Assembly (NCBI GenBank): GCA_965372405.1
Contig: CBDVCE010000006.1
Coordinates: 38,864-102,863 of the forward strand
Reading direction: 5' to 3'
Source: Sunxiuqinia sp965372405
GTDB lineage: Bacteria > Bacteroidota > Bacteroidia > Bacteroidales > Prolixibacteraceae
DNA: 64,000 bases
In this document: piece by piece, positions 25,180-34,872 of the stretch
Layout: each line of letters begins with the position of its first letter
How positions within the stretch are numbered: the first letter of the stretch is position 1
Program-made: the position numbers and the translations under genes
Notes under the pieces: generated by a model
The model's input: only the letters and a program-made list of their open reading frames with translations
Told to the model about the DNA's origin: nothing
Databases searched by the model: none

Positions 25180-26271
25180 TTATTCCTTATCCATAATTTC
25201 AGTTTGCATACGAACAGAGTCTTCGTGAATAAGCTGGAATAAAATCTGAACAAATGTCTTGTTTAGATTCATTTTCTCTCCAGTATCAACTCGTTTATTC
25301 ATTAGTTCTGTCCATCTGTTAATTTGAAGAGCAGTAACATTATTGTCTTTTTTGTACTTTCCGATTTGTTTCACAATCTCAACACGTGAAGATAGCGTTT
25401 CCATCAATTCCGCATCAAGAGCGTCAATACGGCTTCGAAGCAGTTCCAATTGATTTTCAAACTGCTTATTTGGGGAAGAAGAATAGCGGATAACTAGTTT
25501 GTCCAGTATCTTGCCAAGTTCTTCTGGAGTAACTTGTTGGTCTTTATCGCTTAATGCACATGATGGGTCGCGATGTGACTCAAGCATCAATCCTTCCATT
25601 CCCATATCAAACGCTTTTTGAGAAATCTCATAAAGAAAATCGCTGTGCCCAGCAATGTGACTTGGATCACAAATAATGGGAAGGTTAGGCAAAAGCCTCT
25701 TTAGCTCGATAAACGTTTTCCAGTTCGGATAATTCCTGTATTTAGTTTCCCTAAAAGGAGTAAAACCACGGTGAATAGCTACCAGGTTTTTAATACCTGC
25801 CTGGTTAATTCTTTCCAATGCACCCATCCATAGTTGCACATCAGGATTTACAGGATTTTTAACCATCACAACAGCGTCAGTGCCTTTAAGAACATCTGCA
25901 ATCTCTTGCACTACAAAAGGGCTGGCAGTAGATCGTGCACCTACCCAAACTACGTCCAATCCTGCTTTTAAAGCTTCTTCGGTATGTTGTGCATTCGCAA
26001 CTTCTGTACCTACGGGTAATCCTGTTTCTTCTTTTACTTTCTTAAGCCATTCTAAGCCAACAGATCCAACACCTTCAAAACTCCCTGGGCGTGTTCTTGG
26101 CTTCCAGACTCCTCCACGAAAAATAAATACTCGAGGGTCTTTTGCTAATTGTCGGGCGGTATCTAGTGTCTGTTCCTCGGTTTCAAGGCTACAAGGACCT
26201 GCAATTAGAAGCGGGTTGTTTTTTTGAGGCAACCATTCTTTAATTGGTCTGATGTCTAATTCAATTCCCAT
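25180..26271 (-). CDS. Bifunctional DAHP synthase / chorismate mutase
   Basis: 363 residues. Residues 1-255 are a type I-beta 3-deoxy-D-arabino-heptulosonate-7-phosphate synthase: LLIAGPCSLETEEQ, WKPRTRPGSFEG, AIHRGF, IICDPSHIAGH. Residues about 270-350 are an AroQ-type chorismate mutase (LLRSRIDALDAELMETLSSR, IVKQIGKYKK, then INRWTELMNKR). It feeds the shikimate pathway and commits chorismate to Phe/Tyr. The fusion order is the one common in Bacteroidota. It is downstream of tyrA by two bases, so both fall under the aromatic attenuator. Confidence 0.95.
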   Translation of the reverse strand: MGIELDIRPIKEWLPQKNNPLLIAGPCSLETEEQTLDTARQLAKDPRVFIFRGGVWKPRTRPGSFEGVGSVGLEWLKKVKEETGLPVGTEVANAQHTEEALKAGLDVVWVGARSTASPFVVQEIADVLKGTDAVVMVKNPVNPDVQLWMGALERINQAGIKNLVAIHRGFTPFRETKYRNYPNWKTFIELKRLLPNLPIICDPSHIAGHSDFLYEISQKAFDMGMEGLMLESHRDPSCALSDKDQQVTPEELGKILDKLVIRYSSSPNKQFENQLELLRSRIDALDAELMETLSSRVEIVKQIGKYKKDNNVTALQINRWTELMNKRVDTGEKMNLNKTFVQILFQLIHEDSVRMQTEIMDKE

Positions 26272-26273
26272 TT

Positions 26274-27167
26274 TTATTTCGTATAAAATTTAACAATCTT
26301 TTCTTCGTTTTTTATAAGTGATGGATTATTTCCATCTAATACTGACCTTATTTTTGTCGCATTGTTCATTAATGAGTACATTTTTTCCTCATCATTTTTA
26401 ATGCTGTCTTTGAATTCTTTTAAATGCTTGATGTAAACTTCAAGTGATTCAATAATGTATTCTTTGTTTTGTTGAAAAATTGGCCCCCACATTGCAGGGG
26501 TACTCTTAGCGAGACGAACTGTGGAACGGAAACCTCCACTTGCTAAATCAAAAATGATTGAACGATCTTCTTTGTCTTGAACGGCATTTGCTAAAGCATA
26601 AGCAGCTGCATGCGGAAGATGTGAAATAAATGCTGTACTATGATCTTGTTCGTCGGCGGACATATAAGCAATGTTCATCCCAATTGCTTGAAACATTTTC
26701 TCAACTAATGCCAGATGCTGTGGGCCGCTAAATTCATGATCGCAAACTATAGCAATTTTCCCAGAGAATAAACCTTCTATTGCAGCAGTTGGACCAGAGT
26801 TTTCAGTACCAGACATTGGGTGTGCAGGAATATAATTTTTTCTTCTCGGGTGATCGGAGATAGTTTCAATTATCTCACTCTTGGTTGATCCCATATCTGT
26901 GACAGTAGTTCCTGAAGAAATTTCATCAAGAACAATTGGAAGTACTGTTTTAATTTTGTCAACAGGTATTGCAAGAACGACAATATCAGCAGACTTAACA
27001 GCTTTTTCTAAAGGCTGTACTTCATCGACCAATTTAATCTTTAATGCCTCTTCTGCATGATCGGAATTGTTGTCGACTCCTGTGAGTTTTGTTGCAAATC
27101 CACTTTTTTTGAGATCTCTTGCAATTGATCCGCCAATTAATCCAAGTCCGATGATTGTAACATTCAT
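26274..27167 (-). CDS. tyrA: Prephenate dehydrogenase
   Basis: 297 residues. The Rossmann start VTIIGLGLIGGSIARDLK binds NAD(P). The catalytic region has SDHPRRKNYIPAHPMSGTENSGP, with the His and Ser expected for prephenate oxidation, and FISHLPHAAAYALAN follows. It makes 4-hydroxyphenylpyruvate for tyrosine synthesis. First enzyme gene of the operon; the leader at 27202-27334 controls it. No ACT domain is present, so feedback is presumably by attenuation. Confidence 0.94.
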   Translation of the reverse strand: MNVTIIGLGLIGGSIARDLKKSGFATKLTGVDNNSDHAEEALKIKLVDEVQPLEKAVKSADIVVLAIPVDKIKTVLPIVLDEISSGTTVTDMGSTKSEIIETISDHPRRKNYIPAHPMSGTENSGPTAAIEGLFSGKIAIVCDHEFSGPQHLALVEKMFQAIGMNIAYMSADEQDHSTAFISHLPHAAAYALANAVQDKEDRSIIFDLASGGFRSTVRLAKSTPAMWGPIFQQNKEYIIESLEVYIKHLKEFKDSIKNDEEKMYSLMNNATKIRSVLDGNNPSLIKNEEKIVKFYTK

Positions 27168-27201
27168 AATTTATTTAATAAAGCGTTTTCAAATTTTTAG
27201 C

Positions 27202-27231
27202 AAAAAAAAGGTCCCGATTTTCTCGGGACCT
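27202..27231 (-). terminator. Attenuator terminator in the tyrA leader
   Basis: On the minus strand: AGGTCCCGA-GAAAA-TCGGGACCT, a perfect nine-pair stem followed by eight T, ending about 35 bases before the tyrA start. It lies downstream of the aromatic leader peptide. Upstream CGGGTCC (end of the leader frame) can pair with its 5' arm GGTCCCG except at one position, giving a candidate antiterminator. Confidence 0.85.
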
Positions 27232-27265
27232 TTCTGTAATATATCTTTTAATTTTTAGCTATACA

Positions 27266-27334
27266 CTACTGGACGGACCCGCTTGGTGAACCGATAAAAT
27301 AAAACCAGTAATAATAAGTATTGCAAAAAACCAT
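27266..27334 (-). CDS. Aromatic leader peptide of the tyrA operon (22 residues)
   Basis: ATG at 27334, TAG at 27266-27268. Residues 2-13 read VFCNTYYYWFYF: three Phe, four Tyr and one Trp, eight aromatic codons in twelve. The tail IGSPSGSVQ overlaps the segment that can pair with the terminator's 5' arm. A ribosome stalled on Tyr/Phe/Trp codons would leave that segment free, form the antiterminator and allow tyrA transcription. A ribosome reaching the stop codon would cover it and let the terminator fold. It lies 24 bases after a -7 box. Too short for gene finders. Confidence 0.8.
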   Translation of the reverse strand: MVFCNTYYYWFYFIGSPSGSVQ

Positions 27335-27357
27335 TGTTTTGTCTTATAATTTGAAAG

Positions 27358-27365
27358 CAAATATA
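27358..27365 (-). promoter_or_regulatory. -7 box of the tyrA leader transcript
   Basis: TATATTTG on the minus strand, exact TAnnTTTG, 24 bases before the leader ATG. Confidence 0.65.
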
Positions 27366-27483
27366 GAAATATCTTTTGTAATTGAAAGTTGAATATTTAC
27401 TACATCACACTCAATAATTGCCTTAAGTGCTGTGAGTTAGCGCTTTGCGTATTATTTGCTAATAATTATTTAATATTTGAAAA

Positions 27484-29967
27484 TCAATCTTTTACGATTT
27501 TTCGGGTAATTATCTGTCCATTCTCAAAACTCATAACCAGCAAATACAAACCTGGAGAGAAAGCCCGGATGTCCATAGATTCATGAATTGTATTTCCTGA
27601 AACAGCTAATTGTTTCTCATGAATGAGTATGCCGGAACTGTTTAGTAGTTGGATTTTTACCTTTTCTGCATCATTTTTAAAATTAGCATGAATGTTTAAT
27701 TGTGAGTTTGTAGGATTTGGAAATACACTAATTTCTCCAGGAGAGAACTCCAATGTGTTTTTTGAGGTATTAATATCCTGAATCGATAAATCATCAATTG
27801 CCCAACCCCAACCATGTGCATAAGGATCAGAATAAATCCGGAATCGCATAAAAATAGTGTCATTAACAGCAAAGTTTTCACTATCAGTCAAATAGAAGTC
27901 TCGCTGGATATAGAATGCACGATGACCAGTAGCGGTAGAATTATTCCCACTAATTGAGCCGTTATATAATGATAGCCAGGAAGGATTTTCACGAGAGTCA
28001 TATCCATCAACTAATGGAAGCCAGTTGTCAATTCCATTTTTAGAACCTTCAATTATTGCATAATCCCAAAACTCCTCATCACCATAATTGGTATCGGCTT
28101 CACCTGGTTCTACGAGAACAATTTCTTTAAACGAAACTTCTCCTCCATTCTTAATGATGATCGGATATTTCAAGAGTGACACAAACTCAAAAATTGTTTC
28201 ATCCTGATTTGGACTGGGATATGGATGAGGACTGTGCAATGCGCCATCATCAAATCCAGAATCAATTCCTACATAAAAATCATTTGAAATAAAATCACGA
28301 TTATTGCTTGCATTAAAATCAGTGAAGTATTCTCGAACAGGGTCAAAAGTGCCGTCAATGTAAAATGTAAAATATTCATCTTCCGGTAAAAAAGCTTCGT
28401 TAGAATTTGAAGAACTATCAATTACTTTAATTCGGTAGCTTATAGAATCACCATCAGTAAGATTTTCAAAAGCAAATATCGCTTTATAAATGTTGGCACT
28501 GTCCAGTGCAAGATCAATACTTTGTAAATTTTCGTTATTAATTAGGTATTCAATTTTTGCTTCAGCAATACCAATATTTTCAGTTATTTCTACAAAAAGT
28601 TCAGCATTTAAATCACTTTCGAGCATTGATCGAATTGGAGTGTGCGCAATTTCAGGCTTAATAAGATCTGGACCGATATTTAAATCAAAAACCCTTTCAG
28701 GTGCAATGCCAGGCAGTCGGTATGTTATTCCATCAACATCTGAAGCGGCAATGTAATAGCTCATTTTGCCCAGTACTAATTCAGGGAAATCAACTTCAAA
28801 AATTTGAGTTGATTCATTGTAAACCAATTGAAGGGTGTCAACTTCAGTTTCAAAATCAGAAGCGGAATAAATTAGTTTTATCGATGTTGAATCAAGTTCA
28901 GCATCACTAAAAACCTGGGCATCAATTTTAATGGTTTCGTTGATGTTTTCAGTATCTGTAATTTCATCATGCTTTATGCTAATGAATTGCCATCCCATAT
29001 CTGCAAAAATTCCCATTGTTAGTGGCCCAGGGTTATGATTTGCCGAGCCTCGATCAGCAAATGGGGTCATTAGTGAATTGGGATCATTAGAGCCATAAGT
29101 AGATTCATTTAAATGATAAATACTTGAACCTTCGTCAAAAGGATCTGGTGCGTATAACTTTGGAAAGCGGTTAAACTCGCTAGCAGCTTTTGCAGAAGGA
29201 CTAGTATGATTAAGAATCGGGCCATTCAGTGCATCAAATAAATCAGCAGAATGATTTTCAAATTCAGTTGTATCAATTAATTTTTTTTGAAATCCATCAA
29301 CAACAAATTCATCAAATACCCCGGGGTATTCTATGTCTCCTCCGTAATGCCCAAGATCATTATCAACATAAAAGAATCCAGTGAATCCTAGGCCATGTGC
29401 AATTTCGTGCAGAACAATAGAAACAAAATCGTATTTCCCCTCTGGGGTATTACCATCTGTCCCAAAATACCAATTCTCAAAATCTTTATTAAATTGAGCA
29501 ACCATGTCTGGAGTTTCTGCTCCTGTAACTTCTTCACCTTCCATTTTCTCAACCAAAGCAACAGGATAGTATCGATCTTTATAGTGAGCAGCATCGAAGT
29601 TTTCGAAAAAGATATAGGGGCCACAGCTTCCCAAAACATCATCATCTAAACTGGACCATCGTGCGAGCATATGAATTGGAACCGGTGAGTAAATTAAGGT
29701 CTCCCAAATATCAACAGCATATTGAAAAGCAACTGTAGCTGAGTCGGAAAAGCCAATGTAGTCAACAATAATCTCCGCTTTTTTATCATTGGTAGATTTT
29801 AGTCTTTTAAGAAACTCAGCTGGTGGTGGGTTGTAATGTTTGTGTGAATGGTCTGATCCGTAGCAAATTGGGGCAGGGATTTTCACTCCTTCTTGTTGCC
29901 ATTTCTTTTGTCCAAAAACGGATATAGAAATAAATGAAATGACAATTATAGATAAAAACCTACTCAT
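27484..29967 (-). CDS. Secreted zinc metalloprotease with T9SS sorting domain
   Basis: 827 residues. The signal peptide ends about residue 19 (SISVFGQ). The zincin motif is VLHEIAHGLGFTGF with His187, Glu188 and His191. An Ig-like region (about 340-520) and a beta-sandwich region with SFKEIVLVEPGEAD follow, resembling the carbohydrate- or protein-binding modules of secreted Bacteroidota proteases. The last 75 residues are a type A sorting domain (SVFPNPTNSQLNIHA... SPGLYLLVMSFENGQIITRKIVK), so export is by the type IX system. The protein target is unknown. It stands alone and diverges from the GH32 gene. Confidence 0.88.
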   Translation of the reverse strand: MSRFLSIIVISFISISVFGQKKWQQEGVKIPAPICYGSDHSHKHYNPPPAEFLKRLKSTNDKKAEIIVDYIGFSDSATVAFQYAVDIWETLIYSPVPIHMLARWSSLDDDVLGSCGPYIFFENFDAAHYKDRYYPVALVEKMEGEEVTGAETPDMVAQFNKDFENWYFGTDGNTPEGKYDFVSIVLHEIAHGLGFTGFFYVDNDLGHYGGDIEYPGVFDEFVVDGFQKKLIDTTEFENHSADLFDALNGPILNHTSPSAKAASEFNRFPKLYAPDPFDEGSSIYHLNESTYGSNDPNSLMTPFADRGSANHNPGPLTMGIFADMGWQFISIKHDEITDTENINETIKIDAQVFSDAELDSTSIKLIYSASDFETEVDTLQLVYNESTQIFEVDFPELVLGKMSYYIAASDVDGITYRLPGIAPERVFDLNIGPDLIKPEIAHTPIRSMLESDLNAELFVEITENIGIAEAKIEYLINNENLQSIDLALDSANIYKAIFAFENLTDGDSISYRIKVIDSSSNSNEAFLPEDEYFTFYIDGTFDPVREYFTDFNASNNRDFISNDFYVGIDSGFDDGALHSPHPYPSPNQDETIFEFVSLLKYPIIIKNGGEVSFKEIVLVEPGEADTNYGDEEFWDYAIIEGSKNGIDNWLPLVDGYDSRENPSWLSLYNGSISGNNSTATGHRAFYIQRDFYLTDSENFAVNDTIFMRFRIYSDPYAHGWGWAIDDLSIQDINTSKNTLEFSPGEISVFPNPTNSQLNIHANFKNDAEKVKIQLLNSSGILIHEKQLAVSGNTIHESMDIRAFSPGLYLLVMSFENGQIITRKIVKD

Positions 29968-30058
29968 AAATCCCTGTTTTAAATATTCAGTAAATTGCTA
30001 TAAATATAGCTTTCTTTTTATTTAATTTGTGTTAGTAACCTTTATAAACAAATCTCGC

Positions 30059-31513
30059 ATGCAAAGTTCCCTTAAGGTCCTGATTTTAACTTTTTTTGTA
30101 CTGTTTCTTGTTGCCGCTAAACCTAAGAAAAGGCCATTTAATGAAACATACCGTCCCCAATTTCATTTTACCCCAGAAAAAAACTGGCAGAATGATCCTA
30201 ATGGGTTAATTTTTCACGAAGGAGAGTACCACTTATTTTATCAATGTAACCCGTTTAGTTTAGAATGGGGCTTTATGCACTGGGGGCATGCAATAAGCAA
30301 GGATCTGGTGCATTGGGAACATTTTCCAATTGCATTGTATCCCGATGATGATTCGAAAGATAAAAAATTTGCAACAGCATTTTCGGGCTGTGCAATTGTT
30401 GATGAGCAGAATTTGCTTGGTCTTCAAAAAGGCGATGATAAAACCTTGCTTGCATTTTATACCAGCTATCAAAATGGACAACGAATAGCTTATAGTGTTG
30501 ACCGTGGAAGAACATGGGAGAAGTATGAGAAGAATCCAATAATATCTTATGATGAGATGGATGATGCAAGAGATCCTAAAGTTATATGGCATGAAGCTAC
30601 TAAGGGATATGTTATGGTGCTTTACCGTAAACCAGATGGTGAAGAAAAAAATAAGGGAATCTCATTTTATACATCAAAGAATTTAGTTGACTGGAATTTT
30701 GAAGATCATATTCCTGGTTATTATGAATGTCCCGACCTGATTGAATTGGCAGTTAATCGTAGGCCAGATGATAAAAGATGGGTTTTGATTGATGGAGACG
30801 GATCTTATTTGATCGGACAATTTGATGGGAAAAAGTTCACTCCTGAATCACAAAAACTAAAAGGTGATTTTGGTAAGAACTATTATGCAACGCAAACATG
30901 GAATAATATACCAAACGAGGATGGTAGAACGATTCAACTCGCATGGATGCGCGGTAGCGACTTTCCCGGTATGCCTTTTAACGGGCAAATGAATTTCCCT
31001 TGTGAATTGTCTCTTAAGAATTATAAAGATGGTTTGAGAATGGTTCGAACTCCAATAAATGAAATTGAATTAATTCATGAAAAAGGGAAGCATTTCGAAG
31101 AAAAGAACCTGATACCTGGCTTGGAGAATAAAAATCTTTTAAGAGGAATAAAAGGGGACTGTTTTCACATGGTTGGCACATTCGATCTTAAATCAGTAAA
31201 TAGTTTTGGGTTTATGCTTAGGCATTCCAAAAAAGTAAACGGCACTGAGATTCGATATGATGTAAAGAAAAAGAAACTTTCTTGTTTAGGACAAACTGCA
31301 ACTTTACTACCTGAAGATGGTAAGATTAAACTTGAAATATTGCTTGACAGGACATCTATAGAGATATTTGCAAATGATGGGAAAATGGTAATGTCTTCCA
31401 ATTTTACACCTGAACAAGATGCGGAGGATATTGTTTTATATAACACAGGAGGAGAACTATTTGTAGAGAAATTGGATATCTACCCTCTAAAGTCAATTTA
31501 TGAACAAGACTAA
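30059..31513 (+). CDS. GH32 fructanase (levanase/inulinase type), secreted
   Basis: 484 residues from the ATG at 30059; the frame reaches back to a GTG at 30029, but the ATG gives a clean signal sequence (LKVLILTFFVLFLVAA). The GH32 triad is complete: WQNDPNG with nucleophile Asp46, RDPKV (171-173) and YYECPDL with acid/base Glu223. A C-terminal beta-sandwich runs from about 340. It hydrolyses beta-fructans from levan, inulin or sucrose. No SusC/D pair, fructokinase or regulator is adjacent, so it is not in a fructan PUL here. Terminator follows. Confidence 0.93.
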   Translation: MQSSLKVLILTFFVLFLVAAKPKKRPFNETYRPQFHFTPEKNWQNDPNGLIFHEGEYHLFYQCNPFSLEWGFMHWGHAISKDLVHWEHFPIALYPDDDSKDKKFATAFSGCAIVDEQNLLGLQKGDDKTLLAFYTSYQNGQRIAYSVDRGRTWEKYEKNPIISYDEMDDARDPKVIWHEATKGYVMVLYRKPDGEEKNKGISFYTSKNLVDWNFEDHIPGYYECPDLIELAVNRRPDDKRWVLIDGDGSYLIGQFDGKKFTPESQKLKGDFGKNYYATQTWNNIPNEDGRTIQLAWMRGSDFPGMPFNGQMNFPCELSLKNYKDGLRMVRTPINEIELIHEKGKHFEEKNLIPGLENKNLLRGIKGDCFHMVGTFDLKSVNSFGFMLRHSKKVNGTEIRYDVKKKKLSCLGQTATLLPEDGKIKLEILLDRTSIEIFANDGKMVMSSNFTPEQDAEDIVLYNTGGELFVEKLDIYPLKSIYEQD

Positions 31514-31535
31514 ATTAGTTTGAAACGAATACATG

Positions 31536-31570
31536 AAGGAGGATGCAGAATTATGCTTTCCTCCTTTTTT
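31536..31570 (+). terminator. Intrinsic terminator after the GH32 gene
   Basis: AAGGAGGA pairs with TCCTCCTT around an inner GCA/TGC stem, followed by a T-run. Confidence 0.8.
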
Positions 31571-31612
31571 ATTTTTTAAGATTAAACTAATTTCAAGGAA
31601 AATAAAACACGA

Positions 31613-33760
31613 ATGGTTAAAAAGAAAAAAAACCGAAAAGAGAAGACTTTTCAAACCTTCAATAAAAAGCGCCTCAAAAAGGCAATCTTGAATGTTTTTT
31701 ATGAAGATCCACAAAAGACTTATAATTATAAACAGCTATCTTCTATACTTGGGATAAAAGAGCCAGAGATCAAAAAATTGATAAATGTTGTGCTGGAAGA
31801 ACTCACTGAAAACGAGAATCTGGAGCAGATACAGCGAGGCAAGTTCAAAATTAAATCTCGTGGAGGATACATCAGTGGAAAAGTTGAACTTCAGCCACAG
31901 GGTTCTGCTTTTGTTATTTCTGAAGAAGTTGATCAGCCGGTATTGGTTTCTCAGCGAAACCTGAACCATGCAATGGAAGGTGATAAAGTACGTGTCTATT
32001 TGTATGCACGTCGGAAAAAACATCAGTTTGAGGGAGAAGTTTCTGAAATTATTGAAAGAGCAAAATCTACTTTTGTGGGAACTTTAGAGCGTTCCCGGAA
32101 TTTTTCATTTTTTATTCCTGTAGGTAAAGTTGGCTTCGATATTTTTATTCCGAATGAAAAACTGAATGGAGCAAAAGACGGGCAAAAAGCAATAGCCGAA
32201 ATTACCGAATGGCCAACCAAGGCTAAAAATCCGTTTGGTGAAATAATTGAAGTCTTGGGTGATGTTGGTGACAATGAAACCGAGATGCATGCAATTCTTG
32301 CTGAATTTGATTTGCCATACCGTTTCCCAGAAAATGTATTAAAAGCGGCTGAAAAAATATCGATTGAAATTCCCGAAGAAGAAATTAAGAACAGACGGGA
32401 CATGCGAGGGGTAACTACTTTTACGATTGATCCGCATGATGCCAAAGATTTTGATGATGCATTATCAGTAAAAAAATTGGATAATGGCATTTGGGAGGTT
32501 GGAATTCACATTGCCGATGTAAGTCATTATGTACGCCCAAATACGATACTTGATGATGAAGCAATTAATCGTGCAACCTCAGTTTATCTGGTTGATCGGG
32601 TGATTCCGATGTTGCCAGAGAAGCTTTCAAATGGAGTTTGTTCGCTTCGTCCAAATGAAGATAAACTTTGTTTTTCCGCAGTATTTCATCTTAATGATCA
32701 GGCTGAGATTTTGAAAGAATGGTTTGGTCGAACAGTGATTCATTCAGATAGACGTTTTGCATATGAAGAAGCTCAGCAAGTTATAGAAACCGGAACTGGC
32801 GATTTAAAAGAAGAAATCTTGATTTTAGATGACCTCGCTAAAAAGTTGCGGGGGAAGAGATTCAAGCAAGGTTCATTGGCGTTTGAGCGTATTGAAGTAA
32901 AATTTGAAATTGATGAAACGGGCAAGCCATTGTCGGTTTATTTTAAAGAATCAAAAGACAGTAATAAGCTGATTGAAGAATTCATGCTACTTGCGAATAA
33001 ACGAGTTGCTGAGTTTGTTGGAAGAGTTAAATCGGAGAAGCAGTCAAAAACCTTTGTATACCGAATCCATGATAGACCAGATCCTGAAAAGCTGGAGTCG
33101 TTTAATCATTTTATTAAAAAGTTTGGGCATGGAATTCAAACCACAAGTTCAAAAGTGATTGCTCTAACCATGAATAAATTAATGGCGGATGTAAAAGGAA
33201 AAAGTGAGCAAAATGTTATTGAAACATTGGCAATCCGATCGATGGCCAAAGCTGAATATTCAACGCGAAATATAGGGCATTATGGACTTGGGTTTGAATT
33301 TTATTCCCATTTTACTTCACCAATTCGACGTTATCCGGATGTGATGGTGCATCGATTGTTAGAGCGCTATCTGGATGGAGGCCGCTCAGCAAATGCACAA
33401 AAATATGAGGATATGTGTAAACACTCTTCAGAGATGGAGGGCCGGGCTGCCAGAGCGGAAAGATCGTCCATCAAATACAAGCAGGTAGAGTTTATGAAGG
33501 ATAAGATTGGGGAAGTATTTGAAGGTGTTATTTCAGGTGTAACTGATTGGGGTATATATGTTGAGCTTGAAAATAAATGTGAAGGAATGGTTCCTGTAAG
33601 AGAGCTTGATGATGATTTTTACATCTTCGACGAGAAAAATTATTGCCTTGTTGGAAAGCATAGCAATAAAACATACCAGTTAGGAGAACAGGTGACGGTC
33701 GAAATTTCAAGAGCAAATTTAGAACGCAAACAGCTTGATTTTAAGCTTATTGAAAAATAG
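31613..33760 (+). CDS. rnr: Ribonuclease R
   Basis: 715 residues. A basic, Lys-rich N-terminus with a winged-helix region comes first, then cold-shock domains (about 85-225), then the RNB catalytic domain with TTFTIDPHDAKDFDDALSV (about 265-283, metal-binding aspartates) and SHFTSPIRRYPDVMVHRLL. The C-terminal S1 domain is EVFEGVISGVTDWGIYVEL. It degrades structured RNA 3' to 5'. AAGGAA precedes the start. Monocistronic. Confidence 0.96.
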   Translation: MVKKKKNRKEKTFQTFNKKRLKKAILNVFYEDPQKTYNYKQLSSILGIKEPEIKKLINVVLEELTENENLEQIQRGKFKIKSRGGYISGKVELQPQGSAFVISEEVDQPVLVSQRNLNHAMEGDKVRVYLYARRKKHQFEGEVSEIIERAKSTFVGTLERSRNFSFFIPVGKVGFDIFIPNEKLNGAKDGQKAIAEITEWPTKAKNPFGEIIEVLGDVGDNETEMHAILAEFDLPYRFPENVLKAAEKISIEIPEEEIKNRRDMRGVTTFTIDPHDAKDFDDALSVKKLDNGIWEVGIHIADVSHYVRPNTILDDEAINRATSVYLVDRVIPMLPEKLSNGVCSLRPNEDKLCFSAVFHLNDQAEILKEWFGRTVIHSDRRFAYEEAQQVIETGTGDLKEEILILDDLAKKLRGKRFKQGSLAFERIEVKFEIDETGKPLSVYFKESKDSNKLIEEFMLLANKRVAEFVGRVKSEKQSKTFVYRIHDRPDPEKLESFNHFIKKFGHGIQTTSSKVIALTMNKLMADVKGKSEQNVIETLAIRSMAKAEYSTRNIGHYGLGFEFYSHFTSPIRRYPDVMVHRLLERYLDGGRSANAQKYEDMCKHSSEMEGRAARAERSSIKYKQVEFMKDKIGEVFEGVISGVTDWGIYVELENKCEGMVPVRELDDDFYIFDEKNYCLVGKHSNKTYQLGEQVTVEISRANLERKQLDFKLIEK

Positions 33761-33841
33761 ATTCCTAGATGTTTTAAACGAAAAGAAAAATTATTCGAAA
33801 AATTAATTATATTTACCCCGCTTAACTCAAAACAACTCACC

Positions 33842-34447
33842 ATGGTTATGAATCTTGAAAATGGGATTAACAAAAAAGATGCAAACCGCGAAAGTATTTT
33901 AAAAACAGCTCAGGAGATTTTCAGTAAATATGGATACAAAAAAACGACCCTTGATGATATTGCAAATGCAGTAAGAAAAGGGAAAAGTTCGTTGTATTAT
34001 TATTTTGAAAGCAAGGAAGATTTGTTTCAGGCTGTTATTATGAAAGAAGTGGAAGTATTGCGCAAAGAGCTTGAAAAAGTTGTGATGCGAAATACGGAGC
34101 CTATTGGTAAATTGCGGGAATATATTCTGACTAAACTTACCACTTTTCGCGGACTGGCAAATTTTTATCATGCACTTGAAAATGATGTAACTGCTATTGA
34201 ATTTATTGAAAATGTAAAACATAAATACGATCAGGAAGAAATCCGAATGATTAAACGGATTCTGATTGAAGGGGTAAGAAAAAATGAATTTGAAGTTTAT
34301 GATTTTACCTTAGTTGCTATTGGAATTACAACTGCTATTAAAGGTCTTGAAATGCCACTAACGGCAGGTACCTATGGTTCCGTTAATCTTGAAAAAAGTG
34401 TAGACAATATTTTAAAAATTCTATGTTATGGAATTATGAGACGATAG
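33842..34447 (+). CDS. TetR-family transcriptional regulator
   Basis: 201 residues. The TetR HTH is at about 17-63: ILKTAQEIFSKYGYKKTTLDDIA, then GKSSLYYYFESKEDLFQAV. The ligand-binding part is variable, so the effector is unknown. TTATATTTACC upstream resembles a -7 box. It could regulate other loci, including the efflux operon 12 kb away, but nothing in the sequence links them. Confidence 0.92.
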   Translation: MVMNLENGINKKDANRESILKTAQEIFSKYGYKKTTLDDIANAVRKGKSSLYYYFESKEDLFQAVIMKEVEVLRKELEKVVMRNTEPIGKLREYILTKLTTFRGLANFYHALENDVTAIEFIENVKHKYDQEEIRMIKRILIEGVRKNEFEVYDFTLVAIGITTAIKGLEMPLTAGTYGSVNLEKSVDNILKILCYGIMRR

Positions 34448-34463
34448 CTTCGTACAAAATAAA

Positions 34464-34489
34464 GAAAGGCGGCCAAATGGTCGCCTTTC
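34464..34489. terminator. Bidirectional terminator between tetR-type and YXWGXW genes
   Basis: GAAAGGCGGCC-AAAT-GGTCGCCTTTC, one G-T pair, with short A and T runs outside. Confidence 0.8.
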
Positions 34490-34536
34490 TTATTCAAAAC
34501 ACTTAAAACAAACAAGCATTAATTGATGCAGGTATT

Positions 34537-34872
34537 TTATTTCAAAAAGTATCTTTGTTTGTATTTTCTTTCCCAATGACCTGGAATCCATTTCCAACCT
34601 TTTTGTATTTGCTTCCAGTGACCTGGAACCCATTTTTTATTGCTTTTCTTTGGAACCCAACTAGGACCAACCCAAGCATACATTTTTGATGGACGATGCC
34701 AAATCCAGTGGCCAGGAACCAGAACATGATCAGCTCCCGGTTTTTTGGGAGTTACCATTTTAATTTTTGGAGGAATTGGTCTTACCTTGACAACCACCTG
34801 GGTTATTCCTTGCTTAGCTGAAATTGCAAAAGCAAAGAATCCGACAACTGCTATTAGTAATATCCGTCTCAT
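34537..34872 (-). CDS. Small exported protein with YXWGXW-like repeats
   Basis: 111 residues. A signal sequence (RRILLIAVVGFFAFAIS) precedes a basic region rich in Trp, Gly and His. Three copies of a VPGHW/IPGHW unit (at about 54, 85 and 98) and YAWVGPSWVPK fit the YXWGXW repeat family. It is predicted periplasmic or outer-membrane associated; the function is unknown. The downstream end sits at the shared terminator. Confidence 0.75.
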   Translation of the reverse strand: MRRILLIAVVGFFAFAISAKQGITQVVVKVRPIPPKIKMVTPKKPGADHVLVPGHWIWHRPSKMYAWVGPSWVPKKSNKKWVPGHWKQIQKGWKWIPGHWERKYKQRYFLK

